This document shows, piece after piece, positions 10,883-22,579 of a stretch of 42,980 nt of DNA. Where the stretch lies: the NCBI GenBank assembly GCA_003667245.1, contig RCNN01000267.1:1-42980 (forward strand), read 5' to 3'. Position 1 is the first letter of the stretch. Each line of letters begins with the position of its first letter. Below the pieces are notes generated by a model. It made no database searches. It saw only the letters and a list, made by a program, of their open reading frames with translations, and was not told the DNA's origin. The position numbers and the translations under genes were made by a program. This DNA is from Heterostelium multicystogenum. Lineage: Eukaryota > Evosea > Eumycetozoa > Acytosteliales > Acytosteliaceae.

Positions 10883-10905
10883 GTTCTCCCATAAAACACT
10901 TTTTC

Positions 10906-10985
10906 GACAACTGCAGGGTTCGAACCTGCGCCCCCGAAGGGAACAGATTTCAAGTCTGTCGCCGTAACCACTTGGCTAAGCTGTC
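10906..10985 (-). tRNA. tRNA-Ser (anticodon UGA)
   Basis: Class II tRNA on the minus strand, intronless. The acceptor stem GACAGCT/AGTTGTC has one G-U pair. The anticodon stem ACAGA/TCTGT closes loop CTTGAAA, giving anticodon TGA (reads UCA and related Ser codons). A long variable arm CCC-TTCG-GGG follows, then T arm GCAGG-TTCGAAC-CTGC. A T4 run downstream on the minus strand can act as terminator. CCA is not encoded. Confidence 0.95.
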
Positions 10986-11197
10986 AATTTTCTTGAAGTT
11001 CAAAATTCCGAGATATCATTTTATAAATTAATAAGAATTGTTGTTTTAGTATTTGTTTTTATTTCTTACTTCGAATATTAATTCATGAGAAATGTGATCT
11101 ATCAAGTTAAATAATCTTAATTATGATTCATATAGCTCCTCCTATGTTTGAAACAAAAATCAAAGATGTAATCTTTTTATTTTAATATTATACAAAA

Positions 11198-12033
11198 ATG
11201 CAAGTCGGAGAAGATGGAAAGAAGTATGGTTTGCAACTACCAAAGTTAAAGAATGCTTTTCAGGTTGATGAAGACGACGAATTCAACGAAGAAGAACAAC
11301 CAAAGAGCAATCAGCTCCAAAAACAACAACAGGCGAAACAACAAGAAGCAAAGACCAGAATAGAAAAGATTCACAATGCAGCGTTAGAGGAAGACCCTTC
11401 GGTGTTTGATTATGATGGTGTCTACGATCAAATGAAGAAACAAGAGAAACAGGCGGCTCGAAAACAAACAGACGCTCATCACTGGCAAACCAAAGTACAT
11501 TCAGAAATCTGATGGCTGAGGCAGACAGAAAGAAACGCGAGAATGAAAGAGTAAAAGATAGAATGATACAAAAGGAACGTGAGGCAGAAGGTGATATGTA
11601 TAAAGACAAAGAGATATTCTTGACATCTGGCTACAAAAAGAAATTGGAAGAAGAGAAAACTGCAAGATGAAAGAGATCGGCAGATGGAGCTGAATCAAGA
11701 TGTAACTAAAAAGAAAGAATCTATCTGATTTCCACAGGAATCTGTATAATATACTATGCTAAATGACGATAACGACAACGACAATAGCACCAATAGTAGT
11801 AGTAGTAATACCGAACAAAAAGAAAGAGAACAGCAAATAGTTATAATAGCAATAGAAATACATCGAATAGTAGTGAATATAAAAGAAAGCATCATCGTTA
11901 CTATGAACCCGTGATAGAAAGAAGAGAGAAGGTTGAAGAGCCTGTCAAACAGTATCCAAGAAGAAACGACGAGCAGTCAATCAAGGCGGCAATCGAGAGA
12001 TATCAACAAAGAAAACTAAACAGAAACATATAA
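11198..12033 (+). CDS. NSRP1-like nuclear speckle splicing regulatory protein (DUF2040)
   Basis: Homolog of NSRP1/CCDC55, a nuclear speckle protein that influences alternative splicing. The N-terminus has KYGLQLPKLKNAF, and later DPSVFDYDGVYDQMKK, both diagnostic of the family. After a frame break near 11500 it continues NLMAEADRKKRENERVKDRM, then EGDMYKDKEIFLTSGYKKKL. Further breaks near 11660 and 11725-11755 lead to NQDVTKKK and LSDFHRNLYN, then Asn/Ser-rich sequence. The end is EQSIKAAIERYQQRKLNRNI with TAA at 12031-12033. The central ~100 residues are predicted coiled coil, rich in Lys and Glu. No intron is needed. At least four small indels are present, so the exact protein cannot be read. 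The ATG at 11198 is the first in a good A-rich context. Confidence 0.85.
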
Positions 12034-12095
12034 AACAAGATCACACATGCTTGACTTGTACATACTTACCCTTACCGCAATAAACAAAATGCATT

Positions 12096-12176
12096 GTTTG
12101 ATCAGATTTAACGTTCAGAGTATAAACATGAGGTGATTCATCTGAAACACGAAACTTAAAGAATCATCATTCAAAC
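12096..12176 (-). ncRNA. Box C/D snoRNA candidate with antisense match to 18S rRNA
   Basis: Minus-strand RNA of about 81 nt with complete box C/D architecture. A 6-bp terminal stem GTTTGA (12176-12171) / TCAAAC (12101-12096) directly flanks a perfect C box ATGATGA (12170-12164) and a D box CTGA (12105-12102). Just after the C box, the RNA is antisense to the near-universal 18S rRNA segment GAAACTTAAAG: 11 contiguous bases, about 14-15 if one G is missing. A second CTGA (12118-12115) and a C'-like CAGATGA lie inside. A DUSE-like element sits about 80 bases upstream. It is placed alone between two convergent genes, consistent with an independent transcription unit as in Dictyostelium. The exact methylation site depends on which motif is the D' box. 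Confidence 0.72.
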
Positions 12177-12256
12177 TTGTCAAAAAACTAAAAAAGAAAC
12201 CGAAAAACCAACTATTCTTTGCTTATGAGCACGGTGTTGGGACGACACTCATTTCT

Positions 12257-12265
12257 TTATGGGAT
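12257..12265 (-). promoter_or_regulatory. DUSE-like upstream element of the snoRNA
   Basis: The minus strand reads ATCCCATAA, a full match to the Dictyostelium upstream sequence element found before many small non-coding RNA genes. It lies 80 bases upstream of the snoRNA 5' end, somewhat further than the roughly 60 bases usual in D. discoideum. Confidence 0.6.
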
Positions 12266-12438
12266 AGTTGTCTTGTTTATTGGATTTATAAACATCTTTA
12301 TTTGATTTTATTAAACATATACTCTATAACTATCTATTGTAATTATTATTATTATTATATTATTATTATTATATTATTGTCATTAATATTGGTGCAAACT
12401 TGATTGTCAAATGGTTGTATTGTTGTTGTTGTTACGTT

Positions 12439-14089
12439 TTAATACCGATTCTGATATGTTCCAGCTTTTGTTAAGTATCTGACCCATTTGATTGGAGTGT
12501 AATTGCTCTTTTCGACAACCTTTAAGAAACGTACAAAGAAACCAGATGCTGTAAACATGGTAACTTGGAACTTCATGGAAATGGGTGGACGCGACCAAGC
12601 CTTCTTGTCGAGATTTGACTGAAGCCATGAGGTCGACTTCAGCTCTTAGTGTGAATTCAGTGTCACCTGGGAATCTTCTGATTCTCCAAATGAATGGCAT
12701 CCTGCTCTGGGATGTATTTAGCCTTACCGGCAGCGACAAACAATCTTGCAGACTGCAGTATTCTTTGGTGTTGGGATGATTACTTTTACATTTGTACCAA
12801 ACATCTTGGAACTAAAATTCGATTTTACAGTTACACTTGCTTCAATTCTGGTTCTACCCATTTCCTTACAATTGGGATAACCTTAAATGGCAAATTTATA
12901 TGTTCAGTTGTACGATATCTAAATTTAAGTTGATGTGATGAAATTCCACTGATTAGTAAAACAATTCTTTGTAACATTGCGGTTGACAATCTATTTACTT
13001 ACTTCATCAATTCGAATTCACCATCGGGTGGAAACAAAACTGATGGTACGATCAGTGTCAAATTTACCGAGTCTGACGCATTGATGGAATGTAATATCGT
13101 CGATTTCAACACCGTTTGTTCTTCTCTTTGGTGCGGCTGAATGGGTGGTACGCTCCTTCTCCATGAGCACCTTGTCATTCATACCAAATTTGCACTCTGG
13201 CATACCTGAAAGATAGCACTTCATCATTACCTGGCCAGTTACATCGGCACGAAGAATATTACCCTCGGCTGACATCAACAAGTTCACAGACTCTACTACA
13301 TCAATATAAATTTCATTTCTCTTGTGCTTGATATCTGGTGTTTCTCCAAGGAGTAGTACCAGTTGCTTGAATTGTAATCTTTGATAGTTTCTCTTGTTTC
13401 AACTGCAAGCAATCAATCGGTTAGTTCCAGACTCTTGATTCATCACAACAATTCGTAACTGGCCATTTAATACATACTTTATCGAGGGACTTTAATTTAC
13501 CTTGTCCCTGAGTGATATATAGCTTCAATACATCAGTCGAGCAGTTTTTGTGGATATCCAAAGTCAAGTATTTCTAAAGTGGTACAATAATAATAATAAT
13601 AGTATCAGTAACTGTGTTGTGATGATAGTGGTGCACCACTGGTGGTGGGGTAGTAGTAGTAGTGGTAGTACCCAATCATACCATCTAATAATTCATATAC
13701 CAATACAAAGTTATTTCTAATTGAATCTTCATCAAAGTTGTCGAAATATGATTTAAAGATGTCAACAACTGGTGGAGTACTTCGAATACCATGCATGCGT
13801 TTACGTTTTGACGTGAAACACCAACTACGTAGATTCCTCCTACTTTAATGTACATGAATGATGTTGATCCAATAAGCTTGACGGGTGATCTATTCTCCTT
13901 CGACGAGACCACTTCCAATCTAAATGCATTAGCTACACCACGACTATTTGCAGTGGCCATTACTTAAATTAGAATCACTCTCCAACAGTAACAACAAAAG
14001 CTATGATACATTACCTTATATCATCTCTATAGATACGTGAGATCAGGACCTCACCCTTTCCATTCATCAAAAAACAATGCACTAATCAT
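12439..14089 (-). CDS. apm2: AP-2 complex subunit mu (clathrin adaptor medium chain)
   Basis: Medium subunit of the AP-2 adaptor, which binds cargo tyrosine motifs and clathrin coats at the plasma membrane. The N-terminal longin-type domain reads MISALF...[34 protein letters not shown] and [12 protein letters not shown]. The mu homology domain has [44 protein letters not shown] and [15 protein letters not shown]. The end is [10 protein letters not shown] with TAA at 12439-12441. Features such as ...NVNACMVFE favour AP-2 over AP-1 mu. Exons (minus) are 14089-14015, 13943-13682, 13573-13478, 13402-13003 and 12918-12439, with canonical GT-AG introns. Single-base breaks occur at the A6 run 14069-14074 (plus-strand reading), near 13765, at T5 13545-13549, near 13355, at A3 13032-13034, and at several sites in the last exon. 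Confidence 0.93.
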
Positions 14090-14641
14090 TTTCTATATAA
14101 TCAATCGAACTAGTCCAAAGTCCAATCTAAATCTAACCTTTTAGTTGACTACCTAGTATAATACTACTGCTGATGCTGATGCTGATGTCGTTGCTGCTTG
14201 CTGATGTTGCTGCTGTTACTACTATATCTTTTTCTTTATTATTTATCAACTATAAATGGAGGTAGGTGCAAATGTATCTATCTATTGTTTCCAAGTTTAG
14301 TTCATCAAAATCCAAATAATAAAAACTATAATACAAATAACCACAATGAATAATGAATATTTATTAGATATTAATTTTAATTATTATTGTTGTTGTTGGT
14401 TGGTTTATCATCAAAAAAACATATATTAATTTTTTTTAACACCTTCTCTTCACTTTTGGAAAAAACCAAAAATTAATAAATTTAAGTTTGTGTGGTTGTT
14501 TTTGTGTTTGTTGTTGACAAAATTATTTGAACTTGGTAGAAGAGGATAACCACCACACGGCTCACTACCAACCAAAGTAACATCTTCAGATGCTATCATC
14601 GTCATATATGTGTAATTTGCAGAGAGCTCTCTTTCTGCAAG
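14090..14641. other. Intergenic between two minus-strand genes
   Basis: Upstream region of the AP-2 mu gene and 3' flank of the SCFD2-like gene. It contains a short GCTGAT-type repeat (about 14167-14215) and ATT/TTG runs. No gene was seen. Confidence 0.6.
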
Positions 14642-17128
14642 TTATATTACTATTTCTATATTTCTATTATTGTTGTTGTTATTGTTGACTATTGTTGTTG
14701 TTATTTTATCTGTTAGAATATTGGTGATGCCTGATATGATCGATGATGATGTGGCTATACAGGTGCCTCCAATCAAAATTTGATGTTGTGCCAATGCTTT
14801 GTTGGTCCTTTGTGCTTTCTCTATGATGTCTTGAAGATCTTTGAGCTCACTGAATGTCAATCCACCTAGAACGTAGATGACAATCTTGCGTGTGTCAACA
14901 ATACGCGGTATCTTTTTCGATCTTCCCCAACCAAATCCAAGCAATGAGCCAAGCTTCGATGGGTTTGAAGCGCTCAAGCGCCTTGATTTCCTTGCCTTCA
15001 GACTGCTCCAGCATTGCACTGACAAGCTGGCTCATCAGTGGCTTGTAGGTACTTCCCGACATTCCGCCACGAAGCAACGATGTAAATTCAGCTAGATTCT
15101 TACGAGAGCGAGCCACTATCTCCATGATATCGAGTAGCAAGTTCAAACGCTCCCTCAATCTAATCTCCGTGCTATCACTGCTATCTTCTTCGTTGCTTTC
15201 CTCATTGTCGACCTGGTCCTCTGCGAAAATATCACCAAACAACTCCTTGTAAAGATCGTCATTCTTTTCAGCTTCAGTTAAGTTCTCAATCCTAAGCTGC
15301 ATTGCATTGATTAGCTTTGATTGGTCATCGTTTGAAAACGATTTGTCGCCAATGAGTGAGAACGCAAAGAGACACAAGGCAAGGATTTCTCTCAGTGAAT
15401 ATTTACTTTCATCTACATATAAGTTTGAGTCAATTAATAGCTGATTATATGATTGGATTGATTGCCCATAGGCATAGTTACCAGAGGTTGAGATTGGTGA
15501 ATTGACAATCTCTGAAATTTGGCTTAATAAGCTTTCCTCTTCATTTTCTTCTTCGTCGTCGTCGCTGTCATTGCTGCTGACGTATCCAGCTGACAATAAT
15601 AGAATCTTCTCGAGTGACAGCAAGTTGTCCCAATGCTGGTGGGTGCTACACTGCAGTGTCTCAATGACTGCGCATAATGCCTGAACGTCGTCTCTGTATT
15701 TAATTGATAGGTTATGGCTTTTCAGCAGTTCGACCAGTTGCACTAGATTGTTTGGGTTCATTGCACCACCTGCGCTGCTTGTAATCGCTGTAATATCAAT
15801 GTTGATATTCTGGTGTGATACAATATCGACACACGTCGTTTAAGGAGTACAACGGCCTCTCTCAATGTCTTGCTTGCCAATGTCACCCATATACGATCAT
15901 TGTCCCCCTGCATATTCATTGTGCCAAATACCCGGTGTAATGGTGAAACTAGATTCGAAATTGAAGATGCCTGTGGGCTTTGGCGTGGGTGTTGCCTCAA
16001 GTCCTGTTGATACTGGGACGGCAGTCTATTAAACAATGGACAAATGTTGATGTCTGGTATTTGTGTGTCCTGCACCATACTTGTATGGAATATACGGTCC
16101 AGCGCATTCTCAGAATGAGAGCATGGACCAACGAGATCCAGATATCTGTCAACCAGCACAAGTGAAATTGGATGGTAGTCCTCTGTTTGATCTTTATGTA
16201 CAGTCGACAACACAGTGTGTACCTCGTTGGCGAGATAGCTAGCAAACGAACCGACGGGATATATGCTTAGATCCTCGCCAGAAGCTGAGCCAAGCTTGAG
16301 GTCGGAAAGGAAGGAGAGGAGGGAGTGTGTTGTCAGGTGAATATCATGTCGGATACCAATGTGATGTTTCAAGTCCTGCTTGATTGAGCTAGACATCAAG
16401 TTGCTCTGGCTCTGTTGATTGAGTCCGGTGAAATAGAGCGGGGGAAAGACGCTGCTTTGCACCGGAAGTATAAAGTAGTTAGGCGACAACATTGAGTAGC
16501 ATGTGGGGAAGTATCGCACCGTGCAGCTAAAGCTGGTGGAACACGCTGATTCGCTAAAGTCGTTTTGGAATCTTTGATAGACTGACTGGTGGTGGCCACC
16601 AGACTTGGAGTTGGTTGAAGATGAGGTTGGAGATGTGGAGGTCGAGGTCGAGGAAGAGGAAGTGGCCGGCGGAGACGACTGAGCCGGTAGCGATGGGTGG
16701 GGATGTGAGAGATGTGCTAGCTCTGACATGGCGCAGAGCACTAGACACTCCTCAAAGGTGTGATGAGACAGCAGCATCTTGATGGCATCAGTGTAGTCCC
16801 AGAGGTAGCTGGCCACCATCACCACCAGCTTCGAGCTGTTGCCACCAAACATTGACAGACGATCAAGTCTCGACGCACTAAAAGTGGAAGTCAACAGATT
16901 GACATGAGCACATTGCCCCACGAAACGATCAAACTGCAGTGAATTGAGCACCTGAAAGAAGTGCCTGTCGACAAACAAATGAACACCACCCAATTCATTA
17001 TCCAACAAATCTTGGAATCGTTCATTCAAAGTATGCAACAACTCTATATTATTGATAGTTGACTGCTGATCGTCGATATCACCACTGTCTACATCATCGT
17101 CGTCGTCGTATTCATTTGTTGACGACAT
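14642..17128 (-). CDS. SCFD2-like Sec1 family domain protein
   Basis: About 829 residues, Sec1/Munc18 family, most like animal SCFD2. Such proteins are associated with SNARE-dependent membrane traffic and tethering at ER or Golgi. The N-terminus is acidic (Asp run). Family features follow: GGVHLFVDRHFFQVLNSL, VVMVASYLWDYTDAIKMLL, PTCYSMLSPNYFILP, and the Sec1 signature SLVLVDRYLDLVGPCSH. The second half carries an acidic insert (SNDSDDDEEENEEESLL, DNEESNEEDSSD), then GSLLGFGWGRSKKIPRIVD and YVLGGLTFSELKDL, a typical Sec1 C-terminal block. A Ser/Thr-rich linker lies near residue 155. No introns. Two single-base frame breaks, near 15758-15761 and 14950-14956, are bridged by continuous homology. 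The last ~20 residues include an Asn run. The gene starts with MSSTNEYDDDDD. Confidence 0.83.
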
Positions 17129-17874
17129 GTCTAGATCTAGCTGTATCTGAATTGTCTTGTCTTATGTCCAATGTCAGCTAACTATCCTCCTTTCTATGTA
17201 TGTATTATCCTGTCAATTATAGTAAACCAATTACTAATAATATATTACTAAACTAATCATCAAAAATAAAAAACAAAATATTAATTAAATTAAAAATAGT
17301 TGTTCATTTACTACAAATCAAATTTCACTCCACCTTTTTCCTCATAACACACAAATAAACAGTCATATGCGTCATCCAAGTTCAACCAATTCTATTGAAA
17401 AAACAAAATTGCAAATCAATTTTGGACATTGGAGAATATATAATATTGAAATACTATAATTAGTAGAATATCTATCTTAGCTATTCCTCTTAGATAGGTA
17501 TAGGTGGTTGGTATTCTTTCCTATTATTATTATTATTATTATTAGCTTTATCACTAATTAGTCATTGGAAGTAATAATAATAATTAAAGAAAACAAATGG
17601 AAATTGAATGGAATTGGATTGTGAAGTCTGGCTCATAATATGGATGATGCATATGTATTAAACTATTCAAGCCCGGGCTTTTATTTTTATGATTTTTAAG
17701 GTTGTTGCTACACTCGTATTGTTTCAATTTTTCTTTTTTTTTTTTTGTATTTTTTTTTGATTTTTTCATTTTTCAATTTTTTTTCTTTCGACTACTGTGC
17801 AGCCCTCTCCAAAACTCACTGCTTATCATCAGTACTTTTCTTTTTCCCACTACCAACAAAGACACATTTCCACA
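17129..17874. other. Divergent intergenic region (SCFD2-like / eS1)
   Basis: Shared 5' region of two divergent genes. It carries ATT repeats (17522-17545) and long pyrimidine and T-rich tracts (about 17725-17790, then CT-rich to 17860). Pyrimidine-rich leaders are common upstream of translation-machinery genes. No gene was found. A plus-strand ORF at 17702-17983 runs through the T tract into the eS1 intron and is not coding. Confidence 0.6.
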
Positions 17875-19348
17875 ATGGCTGAGTATGTCTTTTATTATTA
17901 TCAATTTATATAATATTTTAGAATTAATGACAGAGTTGAAAACTACTGAGATACATAACTACTCTATTACTACTACAATCTAAATTACTACTATTAAATA
18001 ATAATAAATATAATTGATAGAGATAATAATAATATCGAAATAATGAAATACTATAATAGTTAAAATTTAGATAATAAGACAGATAGATTAAAATCATTAA
18101 GATTTCAGGATGAAAGTTAGTTTTAGAATAATAATAATAATCTTTATAGAAAATATATACAAATGCAGGTTTATAGATATAAATTCAAGTATTATTTAGA
18201 TGAATAGTTTATAAAATCACATTTGAAAATAATGTTCTCTCTAGTTGAATTCTAGCATTATTGAAGTTAATAGAAGTATAGTAGTGTAGTAATAAGAAGA
18301 TGTAGTTTTAGAATCTCGGTTTTTGCTCTCAAATTTTTTTAAAAATTATATCAGTTGAAAAAAATGAATTTTTTACAAGGAGACTAACACAGTTTATCAT
18401 TTAAATTCTATAGTAAATCAAAGAAGAAGGGATCCAAGAAGGGAGGTAAGAAGTAAGTATCAGATCATATCACCTATCTACACTATATCTATTTAGCATA
18501 GTTGAAAATCATACTTTAACCTATGAAGAAGGCTTTGTTAATCGATTAGTCGTATCACACTTGACTGCGGGGACATCTGTATATTAACATAGTTGTTTAT
18601 AGGGTCGACCCATTCACCCGTAAGGAGTGGTACACTGTTAAGGCTCCAAACTGCCTACTTCGCCAGAAACCAAATCAACACCGTTGGTTACACCCCAGTC
18701 AATCGTACTCAAGGTACCAAGTTGGCCCTCTGATGGTTTTGAAGGGTTCGTGTCTTTGAAGTCTGTCTCGCTGATATGAAGCAAGACGAGAGCCACGTCT
18801 TTCCGTAAGATCAAGTTGAGAGCTGACGACGTCGAAGGTAAGAACGTCTTGACCAACTTCTACGGTATGGATGTCACCTCAGACAAGTTGCGTTCACTCG
18901 TCCATAAGTGGGCTACCTTGATCGAGTGTTTCGTTGATGTCAAGACCACCGACGGTTACACCTCCGTGTCTTCGCCATCACCTTCACCAAGAAGGCTCAA
19001 AAGCAACTCAAGAAGACCTCATATGCCAAGTCATCCAAGGTCAAGCTCATCCGTAAGAAGATGGTCGACATTATCACCCTCCAACATTTACCCTCATCTG
19101 ATATCGGTGGTGTCGTCAACAAGTTCATCGACCAAACCATCTCCACCCAAATCCAAAAGGAGTGCTCTTACATCTTCCCACTCACCAACACCTACATCCG
19201 TAAGGTTAAGGTCTTGAAGACACCAAAGTTCGAAAATTGCCAAAGTTGCTCGAGTTGTACCAAAACGCTCCACAAACTGCCCCAGCTCCAGTCGCCACTG
19301 AGGAAACCGGTGGTTGCTGTCGAGAGAACCGAGGAGACTACCGCTTAA
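17875..19348 (+). CDS. rps3a: Small ribosomal subunit protein eS1 (RPS3A)
   Basis: Component of the 40S subunit near the mRNA exit and platform. Exon 1 is only ATG-GCT-GA (17875-17882). Intron 1 (17883-18413) is 531 bases, far longer than others here. Exon 2 (18414-18452) gives [13 protein letters not shown], intron 2 is 18453-18602, and exon 3 starts at 18603 with [17 protein letters not shown]. Further matches are [75 protein letters not shown] and [18 protein letters not shown]. The end is ...VERTEETTA with TAA at 19346. Several one-base indels fall in exon 3 (about 18650, 18720-18800, 18965, 19225-19310). A single-copy essential protein would not tolerate these, so they are probably sequence errors. 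Confidence 0.95.
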
Positions 19349-21842
19349 GCATTTTTTTTAAATAAAAGTTGTCTTTGTTCTATTGGTCACCAGCCATTTT
19401 TAAAAACTTAACAAATCTTATTCTTTCTACACATTTATTTTATTTTCTCAAAGCAATCAATCAAACAATCAAACATATTTCTAAACATTTTAATCCAAAC
19501 TTTCAAAAACCAAAAAAGTAAGTGTTTATGAGTTCAAACCTCTTAAAACATCATCCACACTTTGATCAATTACTTCACTCAAGTTGTTCCTCTGTAATGT
19601 ACATTGTCCAATAATCAAATGTATTGTCTAATTCTTAAGAAAATAAAAGTAAAGTAGAGAAGAATACTATTCTATACTTCTGATCAGACTGTCTTGCTTG
19701 GTCTCCCCAAGTTGAGAACAATCTTGGCTTTTGATATTTGAGAAAATATCCTTAGTTTTTGAGTATATCTATAGATGTACTTAAATTTTCAATTTAATTA
19801 CGAACACAACCCAAGTTGGTATTCTACAAAATATCATAACTTTTGTAAATCTAGGAAGTGGAAATATTAAATGAAGGTTCTTTTTGCGATTTCAAACAAA
19901 GATTAATATGAGAAATATAAATAACCTTTCGTATTATTATTACTAAAAAACAAATATAGTTGATCAATTAATATATTTTGTAAATCTAATCCTGGTTAGT
20001 TTACTGTGTGTGATCTTTCCACATAATTAAAACCAACCATTCTATGCGAAGGCTTGAACCATCGATTTAGCAAAAAGGAAAGTGAAGGGAAGGAAGTTGG
20101 GGTTAGGTGCTTCACACTAAAAAAAGGCGTCTTCTGATGAGTGAGCGTGTGTGTAAAAAGAAGAGTAAAGATTTCCAGTTTGATAAAATTCTTAATTTTT
20201 TTCCAGATCCATCAAGTAGGATTTAAATTGAGTTTTTTGAAAAAAAAAAAAAAATTTATTATAATGAATATTCCAATTTTTATGACATAAAATTCCCCCG
20301 CTTCTTCTTCTTTTTGGTTAGTTTTTGAAAAACTGGTGTGTGTGTGTGTGGTAGTGTTTATGAAAAAACAATAGTTGGTAAATTTTTTAGTTTCAGGTTT
20401 CTTGTTTATTTAGCAAAAAAAATTGAAAACATAAAAACAAATATAGGTGTGTCAGTCAGTGTTGGTTTTTCAAAAACAACAACAACAAACAAAAGTAGCA
20501 CAACTCATTTGAACAATATTATTTATTAACCATAGAAATATATAATATTATTATTAATAATAATAGCAACAGCAAAAAAAAAAAACAAACAAATCAAACT
20601 AGTACTTTCAAATTAAAAATAAAAATAAAAACAAAACAAAAGCAAGAAAAATAGCAATTTCAATAATAATAATAATATTACCATTAAATTAAGAAACAAA
20701 TCATTCAAATAAAATATTAGAAATAATAATAACTTTAATTAGTAAATTTAAAAATAAATATTTAGTTAGTCACTTCAGACAGTCAAGCAGATAGTCAATC
20801 AGTATACTACAAATATATTATTTTACAGCGTCAACTACCATATTATATAAAGTAAAGCAAAGCAAAGCAAAGCATTTTAGCATTTAGTAAAAACAGAACA
20901 ACAACAATAATCCAATCATATCAAATTTTATAAACAGCAAAAGCAACAAATCAATCTTAATTAATATCAGTGTTATTAGTTCGTTCATTTAAAACAACAA
21001 TAGCAATAATATTAACCAAAACAGTCAAAGAAAAGCACTTCAATCAATAATAATAATAATAATCATTCAGCAGCAACTTATCAGTCAATCTTTATAAACT
21101 TTCTTATAATAATCTCAAAATCTATATTTTAGATAAATTTAGTATATATTTAAATTTCTCAGATTTTTAATATATATTATATATCCAATCATTACTTAGT
21201 TTCCCTATTCTCCAATAGTTACTAAATACTCTACATATCAATGTTTAATTAAATCAATAATTAAGAATCTCTTAACCTATTATCAATAATTAAACTACTA
21301 TTTACTTTTACATCAATTCTATAATTATCTATATCTCACCTCGAATCAATTAAATTTAAAATCTCTCTTTTTATTTCTTCTTGATTTGTTTATCTATTAA
21401 ATTGCACGTTGGTTTTAAACAATCAATTTAGTCCTTGTCTATCACTTTCTCCCTCTCAGCTTAAATTAACTTCAGTTTCAGACAGAGAGTCGAAAGCCAA
21501 AATTCACAAGGTCAAAATCAGTTTTCAGCCAACTCTATTTAATAGCGCGACAAATACCTCTTAAAACTCTCAAATTAGTCAATTAGCAAGCACAACCCAC
21601 CCCCCACAGCCTAACTACCGTAGCAGAACGGATCTTTTTCCCATCGCCAATCACTTAACATTTAGTTTCAGTAGTATCTAGAATCATTAGAACACAAACA
21701 ACAAAGCAAATCTTTTTTTTAAGCATCTATCAAGTCAGTTCAACTCAGCTTAAATCATTTTTCAGTAACAGCGCGCTCCTTAAGCAACCCTAGACCAACA
21801 ACCAACCAAATTACCCCTTTCCCAAAAACCCTTATTTTCAAG
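19349..21842. other. Long intergenic region / probable 5' leader of the ankyrin gene
   Basis: About 2.5 kb without a supportable gene. The first part follows the eS1 stop with an AATAAA-like signal (19360-19366). The middle has a (TG)n run at 20336-20350 and an A14 tract at 20240-20253. From about 20530 the plus strand becomes rich in CAA/AAT and AAAC repeats, with an AAAGC tandem repeat near 20855-20873. The last 400 bases are less AT-rich, with C-rich patches at about 21598-21606. This looks like a long transcribed leader and promoter of the ankyrin gene. Confidence 0.5.
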
Positions 21843-22579
21843 ATGTCAAACAATCAAGTTGTCAACGTTAAAACAACTTTTAATCCTGGCTGCCTATGCT
21901 AGAGACTCAAAAGGAAACGGAGAAAACTCCCCTGTTCCACCAAACGGGGAGGGAAGATTACAGATTGAATCATTCAACGTAGGTGACATTTTGATACAAC
22001 TCTTCAAGGCCGCCGACTACCAGTCAATCGACAATCTCATCAACACTGGTGCCAACCTAAACGCCCAAAACGCTGAGGGATTGGCTTTGATTCACTTGGC
22101 CGTGATGACCCAAAATCTGATCTATTTTACAGTATCTACTGTTAAAGGGTGCCAATCCTAATCTTCAAACTCTCAATGAAACGACTCCCTTGCACTACGC
22201 CGTCGACACTGCCAATCTCGCTCTCATTCGTTTGCTTATTATTGCTGGATCAAAGCTCGATCTTGTCGACAGTGAAGGAGACTCTGCAGCACACTACGCA
22301 ATTCGCGAGTCACGAGTAGATGCCCTCTCACTTTTGCTTCAATCTGGTGCCAATCCAAATCTCGTCAACGATGATGGTGAGTCACTTTTGCATTTCGCAG
22401 CCTCCCTAGGTGAAGAAAAGTGTTGCCGTTTGCTTGTTCAAGCTGGTGCTAACGTCAACTGTTTGGATGAATCTGGTTGCACTCCTTTGGCTGAAGCCAA
22501 GAACAACAACCACACCCAAGTCGTTCAATTCTTGCGCTCATGTTCCCAACAACAACAACAACAGCAACAAACAACGTGA
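21843..22579 (+). CDS. Ankyrin repeat protein
   Basis: About 245 residues, starting MSNNQVVNVKQLLILAAYAR once one extra A in the A4 run near 21869-21872 is discounted. Five to six ankyrin repeats follow: ADYQSIDNLINTGANLNAQN, EGLALIHLAVMTQNL, LLLKGANPNLQTLNETTPLH, YAVDTANLALIRLLIIAGSK, DGESLLHFAASLGEEKCCRL and AGANVNCLDESGCTPLAEA. The C-terminus is a Gln run. A second frame break near 22113-22125 splits repeat 2 but homology continues directly. No catalytic domain or membrane segment is seen, so it is probably a protein-interaction adaptor; the partner is unknown. No intron. The unusually long upstream region suggests complex regulation. Confidence 0.85.

Noticed and set aside
10711..10905. 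Retrotransposon TRE insertion downstream of tRNA-Ser
   Set aside because: Only a T20 tract and a coding-like relic support it; no RT motifs or target-site duplication were identified.
17702..17983. Phe-rich ORF before eS1
   Set aside because: Runs through a poly-T promoter tract and into the eS1 first intron.
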